DNA of 64,000 nt. Source: Sphingobium sp. CECT 9361 (GTDB lineage: Bacteria; Pseudomonadota; Alphaproteobacteria; Sphingomonadales; Sphingomonadaceae). How positions within the stretch are numbered: the first letter of the stretch is position 1; the number at the start of each line of letters is the position of its first letter. The position numbers and the translations under genes are program-made. Below the pieces are notes generated by a model. It searched no databases and had not been told where the DNA came from. It saw only the letters and a list, made by a program, of their open reading frames with translations. Where the stretch lies: assembly GCF_918741285.1 (NCBI RefSeq), contig NZ_CAKKNC010000005.1:180109-244108 (forward strand), written 5' to 3'. Shown here in pieces: positions 18,667 through 27,709 of the stretch.

Positions 18667-19128
18667 TCACTCACCCCCGACTTCCTTTACCGTGCTTGCG
18701 AAATCCTCAAAATCCCGCGCTTCGCCGAAGTCCTTATAAACACTGGCAAACCGAATATAGGCCACACTGTCGAGGCCTTTCAGCCCCTCCATCACCATCT
18801 CACCGATGATCTTGGCTTCGACTTCCGTCTCGCCGCTGGTTTCGAGTTGGCGCTGAATACCCGACACGAGCTTTTCCATCCGTCCCGCATCGATAGGCCG
18901 CTTGCGGCATGCGATGCCGATGGATCGTGCCAGCTTGTCACGCTCGAATGGCTCGCGCCGCCCCTCGCTTTTCAGCACCCAGACCTCGCGTAATTGAATA
19001 CGCTCGAAAGTCGTGAAGCGCGCGCCGCACGCTTCACACTGCCGCCGCCGCCGGATCGCACCGTTGTCCTCGGTGGGGCGGCTGTCCTTTACCTGGCTAT
19101 CGTCATGACCGCAAAAGGGGCAACGCAA
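18667..19128 (-). CDS. nrdR: Transcriptional repressor NrdR
   Basis: 153-residue NrdR with an N-terminal zinc ribbon (Cys3, Cys6, Cys31, Cys34) and an ATP-cone domain ([16 protein letters not shown]). It represses ribonucleotide reductase genes when dATP is high by binding NrdR boxes. The start codon is TTG, 3 bp after the glyA stop; no ATG would preserve the first zinc-ligand pair. It is co-transcribed with glyA, as in many alphaproteobacteria. Confidence 0.95.
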   Translation of the reverse strand: MRCPFCGHDDSQVKDSRPTEDNGAIRRRRQCEACGARFTTFERIQLREVWVLKSEGRREPFERDKLARSIGIACRKRPIDAGRMEKLVSGIQRQLETSGETEVEAKIIGEMVMEGLKGLDSVAYIRFASVYKDFGEARDFEDFASTVKEVGGE

Positions 19129-19131
19129 GTC

Positions 19132-20472
19132 TCAGCCCTCGTAGATCGGGAAACGCGCGCACAAAGCCGACACGCGCTTGCGCACATCGGCTTCCACTGC
19201 CGGATCGCCCGCTTCTCCATTGTCGCGCAGTGCGGCGAGCACATCAGCGATCATATCGCCAATGGCTTCAAACTCCGCGATCCCAAAGCCGCGCGTTGTG
19301 CCCGCAGGCGAACCTACGCGGATACCGCTGGTCTTGGTGGGGGGCAGAGGGTCGCCCGGTACGCCGTTCTTGTTGCAAGTGATGTGGCTGCGTTCCAGCG
19401 CTTCGTCCGCATCCTTGCCGCTAATGCCATAGGGGCGCAGGTCGATCAGCGCGAGATGCGTATCGGTGCCGCCCGAAATTACGTCGAGTCCACGGGCCTT
19501 GAGCCGCGCTGCCAGCGCCTTGGCATTCGCCACAACGGCTGCAGAATACGCCTTGAACTCTGGCGTCAGAGCTTCGCCAAATGCAACTGCCTTCGCCGCA
19601 ATCACATGCATGAGCGGTCCACCCTGCAAGCCAGGGAACACGGCCGAATTGATCTTCTTCGCGATGGCTTCGTCGTCGGTCATGATCATGCCGCCGCGCG
19701 GGCCGCGCAGTGTTTTGTGCGTGGTGGTCGTCACGACGTGGGCATGCCCGAACGGCGTGGGATGAACGCCACCCGCCACCAGTCCAGCGAAATGGGCCAT
19801 GTCGACCATGAAGATCGCGCCCACCTTGTCAGCAATCGCGCGGAACCGTGCGAAGTCGATTTCGCGCGGATAAGCCGATCCGCCCGCAATGATGAGTGTC
19901 GGCTTATTCTCGATGGCCAATGCTTCGACGGCATCGTAATCGATCAGGTGTGTCGTCTCATCGACGCCATATTGCACAGCGTTATACCATTTGCCGGAAA
20001 GCGCTGGCTTCGCGCCATGGGTCAGGTGACCGCCGGCATCGAGCGAGAGACCCATGATCGTGTCACCCGGCTTGGTCAGTGCCAGCATTACCGCGCCGTT
20101 CGCCTGCGCGCCCGAATGCGGCTGCACGTTGACGAAACCGCAACCGAACAGTTGCTTGGCCCGGTCGATGGCGAGCTGCTCGACGGCATCTGAAGGCGCA
20201 CAACCCTGATAGTACCGCTTACCTGGATAACCCTCGGCATATTTGTTCGTGAAGACCGAACCCTGCGCTTCCAGAACGGCGCGCGAGACGATGTTTTCCG
20301 ATGCGATCAGTTCGATCTGGCCCTGCTCGCGTTTTAGTTCATCGGCGATGGCGGCTGCGATGGCGGGATCGGTTTGCGCGACCGTGCGCGTGAAGAAGCC
20401 TTCTGCTCGGATGGCATCGACGTCGTCGATCGAGGCGTCGGGAGCGGAAGCAAGGGTTGCAGTGCTGCTCAT
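19132..20472 (-). CDS. glyA: Serine hydroxymethyltransferase
   Basis: 446-residue PLP enzyme that interconverts serine and glycine while charging tetrahydrofolate with a one-carbon unit. The signature [11 protein letters not shown], then [14 protein letters not shown], and the PLP lysine Lys253 in [13 protein letters not shown] are all present. It follows rpiB by 29 bp and precedes nrdR by 3 bp, forming rpiB-glyA-nrdR. The N-terminus is about 20 residues longer than usual but starts at a sound ATG. Confidence 0.97.
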   Translation of the reverse strand: MSSTATLASAPDASIDDVDAIRAEGFFTRTVAQTDPAIAAAIADELKREQGQIELIASENIVSRAVLEAQGSVFTNKYAEGYPGKRYYQGCAPSDAVEQLAIDRAKQLFGCGFVNVQPHSGAQANGAVMLALTKPGDTIMGLSLDAGGHLTHGAKPALSGKWYNAVQYGVDETTHLIDYDAVEALAIENKPTLIIAGGSAYPREIDFARFRAIADKVGAIFMVDMAHFAGLVAGGVHPTPFGHAHVVTTTTHKTLRGPRGGMIMTDDEAIAKKINSAVFPGLQGGPLMHVIAAKAVAFGEALTPEFKAYSAAVVANAKALAARLKARGLDVISGGTDTHLALIDLRPYGISGKDADEALERSHITCNKNGVPGDPLPPTKTSGIRVGSPAGTTRGFGIAEFEAIGDMIADVLAALRDNGEAGDPAVEADVRKRVSALCARFPIYEG

Positions 20473-20501
20473 GCGAAAAATTCCTTTCAGAGCGCCAGAG
20501 A

Positions 20502-20939
20502 TTAGGAAGCCGGGGAAGAAAGCTTGGCCACGCGATCGGCGTGGCGTCCGCCACCGAAGTCAGTAGAGAGAAATGCTTCAACGCAGGCCTTGGCCATATC
20601 GGGGCCGGTCAGTCGCGCACCCATGGCCAACACATTGGCGTCGTTATGCTCGCGTGACAGCGCCGCCGACAATGGCTCGGACACCAGCGCCGCGCGGCAG
20701 GCAGGGTTGCGATTGACGGCAATCGAAATGCCGATGCCCGATCCGCACAAAGCAATGCCCCGCTCGGCACTACCACTGGCAATGGCAGCGGCCAGCTTGT
20801 AGCCATAATCGGGATAATCCACGCGGTCGGCCGTCATCGGGCCAAGGTCATCGACCTTGTACCCACTCTCCCGCAACCAGTCGGCAAGCAATGCTTTTAA
20901 CTCAACGGCGGCATGATCGGACGCGATGACGATACGCAT
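20502..20939 (-). CDS. rpiB: Ribose-5-phosphate isomerase B
   Basis: 145-residue RpiB/LacAB-family isomerase that interconverts ribose-5-P and ribulose-5-P. The motifs [22 protein letters not shown] with the active-site cysteine, and [12 protein letters not shown] are visible. It is the first gene of rpiB-glyA-nrdR, giving pentose phosphate and one-carbon units for nucleotide synthesis under one promoter region. Confidence 0.96.
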   Translation of the reverse strand: MRIVIASDHAAVELKALLADWLRESGYKVDDLGPMTADRVDYPDYGYKLAAAIASGSAERGIALCGSGIGISIAVNRNPACRAALVSEPLSAALSREHNDANVLAMGARLTGPDMAKACVEAFLSTDFGGGRHADRVAKLSSPAS

Positions 20940-21252
20940 GGGATGGGCGATCCTACGGCGGCTATGATTCGGATGCCGTCTCTCTAGTGCCGATCACGGC
21001 ATTTGGCCATGTTACGATTTTGGGACTGCCGTTTTGGATGGCTGAGACAGATCTGTTTGCAGGCGGCACATCCGTCTTGCCTGATTGTTTCAGGCGTCGA
21101 ACCTGACCATGCGATGAACTCCCGCTTCGGTTCATCCCATTTGCAGGACATCATAACTATTTGAACAGTATGCATTTTTTACCTGATTTCGGATCGATAA
21201 TCGGGCAAGGGCGTTCTTTCCGCGAATGAATTGAAAGAAATGTGATTATTTA
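20940..21252. other. Intergenic region upstream of rpiB and the 21253 gene
   Basis: 313 bp between divergent genes, with a noticeably AT-richer right half that holds T-runs and TATTTAA-like patches. It presumably carries the promoters of both genes. No RNA gene, repeat or clear operator was recognised. Confidence 0.5.
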
Positions 21253-21765
21253 ATGGTCGATCGAAGTTTGAGCAGAAGCAGTGTCATTCTGGAGCTTGAG
21301 CGTTGCATGGTTCCCGCGTCCTTGGCTGAGAATTCGTTGCAGGATGATATTCGCTCGCTGACTTTCTATAGTGTCGCTCGCTTACCCCAAGAAACTTTGG
21401 AGCAAATGAGCATGCTTCCGCAGCAGTGCCATAACAATGTTCATACCTATGCGAAGGCTGACCCTACGGGCGAATCCAAGGTGGTGCCCGGCTGGTGGAA
21501 GCGAGGCGATGTTTTTGTTCTTCACTCAGTCGTTCTATCGCGGGATTTGCTGCACTGTGTAACACCTCATGCAGACGGCGAACCGATATTGTTCGCCCCC
21601 GACCCCGCGATTGCTTGGGCGGATGCGGATCAGGTGCTGCGTGATGGCCAGTCTTTCCCGACAATCGTCCGCAATGAGCCTGAAGCCGTCATTGCAAAAG
21701 CCAAAAAGGCCAGAGACGCCTTGCTTGCGGGGGCGGATCTTGGTTCTGTGACCTTCCCGTTTTAA
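21253..21765 (+). CDS. Hypothetical protein, 170 residues
   Basis: No family recognised. The frame encodes 170 residues with no signal peptide and no transmembrane helix. The middle has Trp/His-rich stretches (PGWWKRGDVFVLHS) and the C-terminus is Ala/Lys-rich (AKAKKARDALLAGAD). The upstream DNA is AT-rich and the ribosome site is weak (GAAAG). It has typical coding bias in its second half and lies alone between rpiB and the small membrane-protein gene, so it is probably a real accessory gene. A later start cannot be excluded. Confidence 0.55.
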   Translation: MVDRSLSRSSVILELERCMVPASLAENSLQDDIRSLTFYSVARLPQETLEQMSMLPQQCHNNVHTYAKADPTGESKVVPGWWKRGDVFVLHSVVLSRDLLHCVTPHADGEPILFAPDPAIAWADADQVLRDGQSFPTIVRNEPEAVIAKAKKARDALLAGADLGSVTFPF

Positions 21766-21927
21766 AAAGGCCGTGGCGAAGCGTCACCCGGTTCAATGTA
21801 AAGGCTTTGACCGTTGATCGAAAACTGACGCTCTTTCCCTATCTCCCGTGCATAGGTATGACGGGTCCATGGTATCTATAACTCAGTCTTACGTGCGTCA
21901 TTTCCACGTCAAATATAGCGTTCCCGT

Positions 21928-22092
21928 ATGAGCGGGACGATCCTGTCGCTACTTATGCTCGCCGGGCTGGCCTTGCTGGGAGGCGGAACATATCTGCTCT
22001 TCAAGAAGCGTGACCGGAAGCAAGCATTGTTGATGCTTGCCGCCGGTGTTGTGATGCTGGGCAATGTAGCGATATGGGCGGTGCCGATGTGA
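21928..22092 (+). CDS. Small two-helix membrane protein, 54 residues
   Basis: Too short for routine gene calling. The frame starts MSGTILSLLMLAGL and holds two hydrophobic helices separated by a basic loop (KKRDRKQA). This gives a hairpin inner-membrane protein with a positive-inside turn. Similar short proteins occur in sphingomonads, from memory only. Function unknown. It ends 29 bp before the convergent hydrolase gene. Confidence 0.6.
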   Translation: MSGTILSLLMLAGLALLGGGTYLLFKKRDRKQALLMLAAGVVMLGNVAIWAVPM

Positions 22093-22120
22093 TGCCTCCC
22101 CTGGTGGGGAGGCGTCACGT

Positions 22121-22777
22121 TCACCGGATGGGTGAGTCTGGCGAAAGACGCATATCGAGATAATTGTCGACCGACTTCATCAACTGGTCGAGTTCATGTT
22201 CGAAAAAGTGGTTTGCGCCACGAATTTCGTCATGGTGGATCGTAATGCCCTTCTGGGTGCGTAGCTTGTCTACCAGCTTCTGAACGGCGCTGGCCGTGAC
22301 AACTTCATCATTGGTCCCCTGCACAATGATGCCCGATGAGGGGCAAGGCGCCAGAAAGCTGAAATCATACATATTGGCAGGTGGGGCCACCGAGATGAAG
22401 CCGCGAATTTCTGGGCGACGCATCAGCAACTGCATGGAAATCCATGCGCCGAAGGAGAAACCGGCAATCCAGGTGGTCTGCGCTTCGGGATGAAAGCTTT
22501 GGACCCAATCGAGCGCCGACGCGGCATCGGACAGTTCGCCGATCCCGTTGTCGAACGTGCCCTGGCTGCGGCCAACGCCGCGGAAGTTGAAGCGAAGCAC
22601 CGCAAAGCCACGCTTCACGAATGTCTTATACAGCGCCTGCGTAATGCGGTCGTTCATCGTGCCGCCGCCCTGCGGATGTGGGTGCAGGATCATCGCCACG
22701 GGCGCACGGGGGCGGGGCGGCGGGCTGAAGCGCCCTTCGAGACGACCTTCGGGGCCAGTGAAAATCACGTCAGGCAT
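22121..22777 (-). CDS. Alpha/beta hydrolase
   Basis: 218-residue single-domain hydrolase of the COG2945 type. The features are a LHPHPQGGG oxyanion segment, the FNFRGVGRSQG strand-turn, the nucleophile elbow GFSFG with Ser108, and a late His in GANHFF. The start at 22777 is chosen because the longer upstream extension is low-complexity and basic. It is divergent from the first desulfurase gene. Substrate unknown; an esterase or thioesterase role is possible. Confidence 0.85.
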   Translation of the reverse strand: MPDVIFTGPEGRLEGRFSPPPRPRAPVAMILHPHPQGGGTMNDRITQALYKTFVKRGFAVLRFNFRGVGRSQGTFDNGIGELSDAASALDWVQSFHPEAQTTWIAGFSFGAWISMQLLMRRPEIRGFISVAPPANMYDFSFLAPCPSSGIIVQGTNDEVVTASAVQKLVDKLRTQKGITIHHDEIRGANHFFEHELDQLMKSVDNYLDMRLSPDSPIR

Positions 22778-22911
22778 GGGACTTGCTCTATGTTTTGGGC
22801 CGGGGCGGACGGCAGGCGCGGATGCGGTCTGCTTTCGCCTGTGGCTATGGCGGGTTTGCCGCCTATATAGATGTCGCGCCCTTTTTCGCAATCAATGAGT
22901 GTATCTTCCCC

Positions 22912-23919
22912 TTGGATCGTCTCTATCTGGATCACGCCGCCACGACGCCGATGCTGCCTGAGGCGGTCGCTGCGATGGTCGACGCCATGCAAAGCTGGGC
23001 CAACCCTTCCAGCCCCCACGCCGATGGGCGCGCAGCCAGAGCGAAGCTGGAGCATACCCGCGCCCGGATAGCAAAAGCGCTGGACTGGCCGAGCCACATC
23101 CTTTTTACATCCGGCGCCAGCGAAGCGATCGCCATTGCGCTAACCCGCGCAAAAGCGGAAGCAATCGTAACTTCACCGGTCGAGCACGACGCCGTGTTAC
23201 GTGTCACGCCCGGGAGCAAGCGGTTGGCGGTAGGGGCTGATGGCTTAGTCATCCTGCCCTCGAATGTTGGAAAGGAAGGACTGAGGGCCATCCAACACGC
23301 CAACAACGAAACCGGAGTCGTTCAGCCTCTCGATGACATTCCTCATCTCTTCGCCGATTGCGCCCAAACAGCAGGAAAGCTTTCACTTCCGAACGCCGAC
23401 ATGATCGCGATCAGCGCGCATAAATTCGGTGGTCCGCCAGGTATCGGTGCGCTCCTGATCCGAGACCTCACGGCCATCCATCCCAGCGGCGGGCAGGAAC
23501 AAGGCTATCGCGCTGGCACAGAGAACCTGCCCGCAATCATGGCCATGGCCGCAGCGCTCGAAGCGCCACGCGAATGGCTCAAGGTCGCCGCAAACCTTAG
23601 AATGCAGCTCGACAGCGCCATAGCCGACGCTGGGGGCGATGTGGTGGCCGGAGCGTCGCCCCGCATACCAACCATCGCAAGCTATCGTATGCCGGGCGTC
23701 TCGGCCCGCGCGCAGCTTATCCGCTTTGACATGGCAGGCATCTCGGTATCCGCAGGCAGCGCCTGCTCTTCGGGCACGTTAAAAGCCAGCCACGTTCTGA
23801 CCGCAATGGGCTGGGACGAAACGGCGGCAGGCGAAGTAATCCGCGTCAGCTTCGGTCCGCAAACCAGCGCTGCTGATATCGATCGCTTCGTCGCTACATG
23901 GCGGACCATCGCGTCGTGA
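22912..23919 (+). CDS. Cysteine desulfurase family protein, copy 1
   Basis: About 335 residues of an IscS/NifS-like PLP enzyme. It has LYLDHAATTP at the N-terminus, the PLP lysine Lys171 in SAHKFGGPPG and the persulfide cysteine Cys285 in GSACSSG. The start is uncertain: TTG at 22912 fits the family N-terminus, while an in-frame ATG at 22822 would add a poorly matching extension. It overlaps copy 2 by 22 bp. It mobilises sulfur from cysteine for Fe-S or thio-modification. It is shorter and more divergent than copy 2. Confidence 0.87.
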   Translation: MDRLYLDHAATTPMLPEAVAAMVDAMQSWANPSSPHADGRAARAKLEHTRARIAKALDWPSHILFTSGASEAIAIALTRAKAEAIVTSPVEHDAVLRVTPGSKRLAVGADGLVILPSNVGKEGLRAIQHANNETGVVQPLDDIPHLFADCAQTAGKLSLPNADMIAISAHKFGGPPGIGALLIRDLTAIHPSGGQEQGYRAGTENLPAIMAMAAALEAPREWLKVAANLRMQLDSAIADAGGDVVAGASPRIPTIASYRMPGVSARAQLIRFDMAGISVSAGSACSSGTLKASHVLTAMGWDETAAGEVIRVSFGPQTSAADIDRFVATWRTIAS

Positions 23920-25040
23920 TCTATCTCGATTATCAGGCGACGACGCCCCTCGCGCCAGAAGCGTTCGAAGCGATGGTGCCGTTGCTTCGTGATCAATTCG
24001 GCAATCCGCACAGCACCCATCGCGCCGGGCGGCAGGCGGCTGCGCAAGTCGAACTCGCCCGCGACCGAATCCTGATGGCGATGGCTATGCCACTAGGAAA
24101 GCTCGTGTTTACCTCCGGCGCAACCGAAGCAATCAACATTTCGCTCATCGGCTTATTACGCTCGGCACCGCCTGCCCGCCGCCGGATCGTGACGCTCGCT
24201 ACCGAGCATGCCGCTGTTCGCGATACCGTGCTGGCGATGGACGGCTATGAAACGATCCTGCTGCCTGTTGGACCGGACGGCTTGGTCAATCTGGAAACAG
24301 CGCGCTCTGCCATCACGTCCGACACTGCGCTAGTTACGGCTATGCTGGTGAATAACGAGATTGGCGTCATTCAACCTGTCGATGCGCTATGTGACCTAGC
24401 CCACGCAGCGGGCGCGGTCTTTCTTTGCGACGCCGTACAGGGCTTCGGGCGTGTCCCGCTCCCCCAGCAGGCCGATGCGCTCACGATCAGCGCGCACAAG
24501 GTCCACGGCCCAAAGGGCGTCGGCGCGCTTTGGCTGTGCGATGGCATCACAATCCCCCCGCTGCTTCATGGCGGCGGTCAGGAGGGCGGCCTAAGATCCG
24601 GCACGCTCTCGCCAGCTTTGTGTGCGGGCTTTGGTGTGGCCGCGGACCTCATGCATCGCCTTCGGGACAGTGACACCCAACATACCGAAATGCTGTGGCA
24701 AGCCGCATTGCGCCTGTTCGACGACTGGACGATAAACGGCAGCATGGGTGCGCGTTATCACGGCAATTTGAATATCCGCCGTGACGGAATAGACGGCGCG
24801 CGGTTGCTGTCCGAATGCCGCGACATTGCCTTTTCGCTGGGGTCCGCCTGTGCCAGTGGATCGGGTCGTCCCAGTCATGTCTTGCAAGCTATCGGTCTAT
24901 CCGACAAAGAAGCCCGGGGATCGGTTCGGATCGGCTTTGGCCGGTACACGACTATCGACGAACTGGAGGGTGCAGCGAAGGCGATCACGCAAGCGGCCGA
25001 GCGTCAGCTATCGGTCGCCAATGGAGCGCACGGGTCATGA
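23898..25040 (+). CDS. Cysteine desulfurase, copy 2
   Basis: 380-residue IscS/NifS-type enzyme with YLDYQATTP, the PLP lysine Lys201 in SAHKVHGPKG, and the active cysteine Cys318 in GSACASG followed by RPSHVL. Together with copy 1 and the ferredoxin it forms a translationally coupled trio (22-bp and 4-bp overlaps). Whether it serves general Fe-S assembly or tRNA thiolation is not clear, since no iscU, iscA or suf gene is adjacent. Confidence 0.92.
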   Translation: MADHRVVIYLDYQATTPLAPEAFEAMVPLLRDQFGNPHSTHRAGRQAAAQVELARDRILMAMAMPLGKLVFTSGATEAINISLIGLLRSAPPARRRIVTLATEHAAVRDTVLAMDGYETILLPVGPDGLVNLETARSAITSDTALVTAMLVNNEIGVIQPVDALCDLAHAAGAVFLCDAVQGFGRVPLPQQADALTISAHKVHGPKGVGALWLCDGITIPPLLHGGGQEGGLRSGTLSPALCAGFGVAADLMHRLRDSDTQHTEMLWQAALRLFDDWTINGSMGARYHGNLNIRRDGIDGARLLSECRDIAFSLGSACASGSGRPSHVLQAIGLSDKEARGSVRIGFGRYTTIDELEGAAKAITQAAERQLSVANGAHGS

Positions 25041-25372
25041 CGAAAGTCACATTCATCAGCGCCGACGGCAGGCAGCGGCAAGAGGTGGATGCACCCACCG
25101 GCACCAATTTGCTGGATATTGCTCAAGCCGCCGGACAGCCGCTGGAAGGAACATGCGAAGGGCAGATGGCGTGTTCGACATGCCATGTGATTGTCACGCC
25201 GGAAGATTTTGCCCAACTCCCCCGCGCCAGCGAGGCGGAAGAGGACATGCTGGATCTCGCTGCATCGGCCACGCGCAATAGCCGCCTTGCGTGTCAGATA
25301 TTGCTGACCGATGCGATTGCCAGCCTGACCGTGCAAATTCCGCCGGAAAGCCACAACATGCAGGGAATGTAA
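25037..25372 (+). CDS. 2Fe-2S ferredoxin, adrenodoxin type
   Basis: 111-residue ferredoxin with cluster ligands Cys40, Cys46, Cys49 and Cys86 in the C-x5-C-x2-C...C spacing of ISC or P450 ferredoxins (CEGQMACSTC, LACQ). It starts within the desulfurase stop (ATGA). Being coupled to two desulfurases, it is best read as the electron donor for Fe-S cluster assembly (Fdx), though supply to an oxygenase is possible. Confidence 0.92.
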   Translation: MTKVTFISADGRQRQEVDAPTGTNLLDIAQAAGQPLEGTCEGQMACSTCHVIVTPEDFAQLPRASEAEEDMLDLAASATRNSRLACQILLTDAIASLTVQIPPESHNMQGM

Positions 25373-25377
25373 GGGAT

Positions 25378-26298
25378 ATGCGGTACGTTTTCGTGCTGGC
25401 AGCCATGGCCGCGACGACCGGCGCGCCGTCGCACGCCCAATCCGATGTAGGCCGTTTTAAGCTCGAAAGTTTAGAGCAAGCCGCCAAACCGGTGGCAGTG
25501 GCGAATCCACGTCAGATCGAGGAATCTATTGGCGGGCGCCTGGGCATCGCTCTGGTGGATGCCGAAGGAAAACTGCTCCTTGGCTTCAATCGCGAAGAGC
25601 GCTTTGCGATGTGTTCCACATTCAAGGCGCCGCTCGCAGCAGCAGTGCTGATGGGCGCGGAACAGGGTCGCTATGGCATGGATGGCACCCTTCCTGTCGC
25701 GCAATCCGATTTGCTCGACTACGCGCCCGTGGTGGCGGCCAATTTGAAAAAGGGCCGTATGCCAATTTCGGAACTAGCGAAGGCGGCCGTTGAAGTCAGC
25801 GACAACAGCGCGGCCAACCTACTTCTGCCGCTGGTGGGTGGTCCGGAAGGCTTTACCCGTTTTTTGCGGGCTCATGGCGACGTCGTGACACGTCTGGACC
25901 GCACCGAACCCACGCTTAACGAAAATGCCCAAGGCGATGAACGGGATACGACCAGTCCGGCGTCGATGGCAACGGTGATGGCGCGGCTTTTGTTCGAGGA
26001 TATGCCGACGTCCGCTGCGCAGCAGCTTCGCGGATGGCTGGAAAGCAGTACGACCGGCAAAGCCCGTATCCGCGCCGGTCTGCCCAAAGGGTGGCAGGTA
26101 GGGGACAAGACCGGCTCTTGCGGCACGGCTTATAACGACGTCGCGGTGTTGAAATCGCCTGGAGGCAAGGATTACGTGCTGGCGATCTATCTCGACCGTC
26201 CGACGGTGGACGCAGAAAATGCTGATGCAGCCATCGCGAGTACGGCGCGCGCCGCTGTAACGATCCTCACTGAGATCGAAAAGCGCGCAGCGCAGTGA
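25378..26298 (+). CDS. Class A serine beta-lactamase
   Basis: 306-residue precursor with an N-terminal signal peptide (VLAAMAATTGAPSHA-Q), so periplasmic. The class A motifs are complete: nucleophile Ser80/Lys83 in STFK, SDN at 141-143, Glu177 and Asn181 in RTEPTLN, and KTG at 244-246. Cys79 directly before the nucleophile and Cys248 two residues after KTG correspond to Ambler 69 and 238, the disulfide pair seen in class A carbapenemases such as KPC, SME and GES. The hydrolysis spectrum is not proven by this. It is 5 bp after the ferredoxin stop; no AmpR-type regulator is present. Confidence 0.93.
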   Translation: MRYVFVLAAMAATTGAPSHAQSDVGRFKLESLEQAAKPVAVANPRQIEESIGGRLGIALVDAEGKLLLGFNREERFAMCSTFKAPLAAAVLMGAEQGRYGMDGTLPVAQSDLLDYAPVVAANLKKGRMPISELAKAAVEVSDNSAANLLLPLVGGPEGFTRFLRAHGDVVTRLDRTEPTLNENAQGDERDTTSPASMATVMARLLFEDMPTSAAQQLRGWLESSTTGKARIRAGLPKGWQVGDKTGSCGTAYNDVAVLKSPGGKDYVLAIYLDRPTVDAENADAAIASTARAAVTILTEIEKRAAQ

Positions 26299-27402
26299 TC
26301 ACGGGCTGAATACCAGAATAAGAAACACTGCAAACAAGGTGAGGTGCACTGCGCCCTCCAGCGTAGTGGTCCTCGTTCCTGAAAATGTCAGCGTGTTAAG
26401 CACCAGGGTAATCGCCAACAGCACCATGTTGGCCGCAGAAAGACCCAGAACGACGGGTTGGTCTGTAAGCAAGCCGATCAGGAGAACGGCAGGCACGGTC
26501 AGCCCAAGGGTCGAAGTTGCCGCGCCAAGGCACAGGTTTATGGCGCGGGTCAACTCGTTCGCCGCCACCGCGCGTAAGGCGGAAATGCCTTCGGGTGTGA
26601 AGACGATCATGGCGATGATGATGCCACTTAACGCAGTAGGCGCGCCGAGTTGGCCGATCCCTGCATCCAGCAATTTCGCAAGGCTTTTCGACAGAATGAC
26701 GATAGGCAGGATGTTGGCTAGCAAAAGGATGACATGCCGACTGACTGGTGCGGAATTTGGGTTGGCATGAGGCAAGGGTGTCGCGCCGGGCGTATCGTTA
26801 GCCGCTCCTGCAGCCATAAAGAAACTCTTGTGCCGTCCCGTTTGCAGCCAAAGGAAAAGACCATAAAGCGTGATAGTCAGTATGGAAAACAATGCTGATT
26901 GCACTGGCGATAACGTGCCTGCCCCAGTCGAGGTTGTGAAATTCGGCAGCACAAGCGCAATCATCGCCAACGGGATCGTCAATGCCAGATATGCACTGGC
27001 TCCCTGGAGATTGAAGCTTTGCTGACCGTGTCGTAGCCCCCCCACGAGAAGGCCCAGCCCGACTACGCCGTTGAGCACGATCATGAGCACCGCGTACATC
27101 GTATCCCGCCCTAACGTCGGCACGTCTTTGGCGCTGAGCATCACGGCGGAAATCAGCGCAACTTCGATGATCACGATGGATAAGGTCAGCACCAATGTGC
27201 CCAGTGGCTCACCCAGCGCTTCGGCCAATTCTTCAGCTTCATGAACGACGCCAAAGGCCGCCCAGAAAATTACTCCAAGCAGCCAGATGAACAGGCCGAA
27301 TGCTATGACCGGCGACATATCCATCGGCTTTATGGCAGGGGCGAACATTACGGCGGCTACGGTTAGCCATGCAATGGGAAGGCGGAACGATGTCAATGTC
27401 AT
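26299..27402 (-). CDS. Calcium/proton (cation) exchanger, CaCA superfamily, ChaA-like
   Basis: 367-residue inner-membrane antiporter with about eleven hydrophobic helices. The two inverted alpha-repeats carry acidic residues: VVHEAEELAEALGEPLGTL in the first half and VFTPEGISALRA in the second. It probably exports Ca2+ or Na+/K+ against protons. Its stop abuts the convergent beta-lactamase stop with no gap and no obvious terminator. Confidence 0.9.
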   Translation of the reverse strand: MTLTSFRLPIAWLTVAAVMFAPAIKPMDMSPVIAFGLFIWLLGVIFWAAFGVVHEAEELAEALGEPLGTLVLTLSIVIIEVALISAVMLSAKDVPTLGRDTMYAVLMIVLNGVVGLGLLVGGLRHGQQSFNLQGASAYLALTIPLAMIALVLPNFTTSTGAGTLSPVQSALFSILTITLYGLFLWLQTGRHKSFFMAAGAANDTPGATPLPHANPNSAPVSRHVILLLANILPIVILSKSLAKLLDAGIGQLGAPTALSGIIIAMIVFTPEGISALRAVAANELTRAINLCLGAATSTLGLTVPAVLLIGLLTDQPVVLGLSAANMVLLAITLVLNTLTFSGTRTTTLEGAVHLTLFAVFLILVFSP

Positions 27403-27514
27403 GCCATGACCCTAGGCAAAACATGCTCGCTTGTCATTGGCCGCATGGCGCCCAGTCTGCAAATATGGTGCGCATCTCGATACTTGCGCAGCGCGGGTAA
27501 AGCCGCCATATGCG

Positions 27515-27612
27515 CGACGGGAGTCGGGCGGACGTGGTCGTCGCCAACCGGGTCAGGTCCTGACGGAAGCAGCCACAACGATTTCGCTGCGGGTCGTTCC
27601 GGCTCCCACCTT
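27515..27612 (+). ncRNA. ffs: Signal recognition particle RNA, small bacterial type
   Basis: The conserved SRP domain IV core is clear: GGTCAGGTCC followed by GGAAGCAGCC and then the return arm ending GGCTCCCACC. GGGAG near 27519 pairs with CTCCC at 27603-27607, giving the long hairpin of 4.5S RNA. The place just upstream of dnaX is typical for alphaproteobacteria. Ends are estimated from pairing. Confidence 0.93.
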
Positions 27613-27709
27613 TAATCCATGTGACGGCGCACCGTTCGTTTCATGATGATGCGTGGTTTACTCGCGCCAAGCCTTCGACAATATCCATCCAACCCGCTAC
27701 ATCCAGTCG

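Noticed and set aside
18994..20193. A 399-codon plus-strand frame antisense to glyA and nrdR
   Set aside because: Both sense genes are certain and the frame carries no domain.
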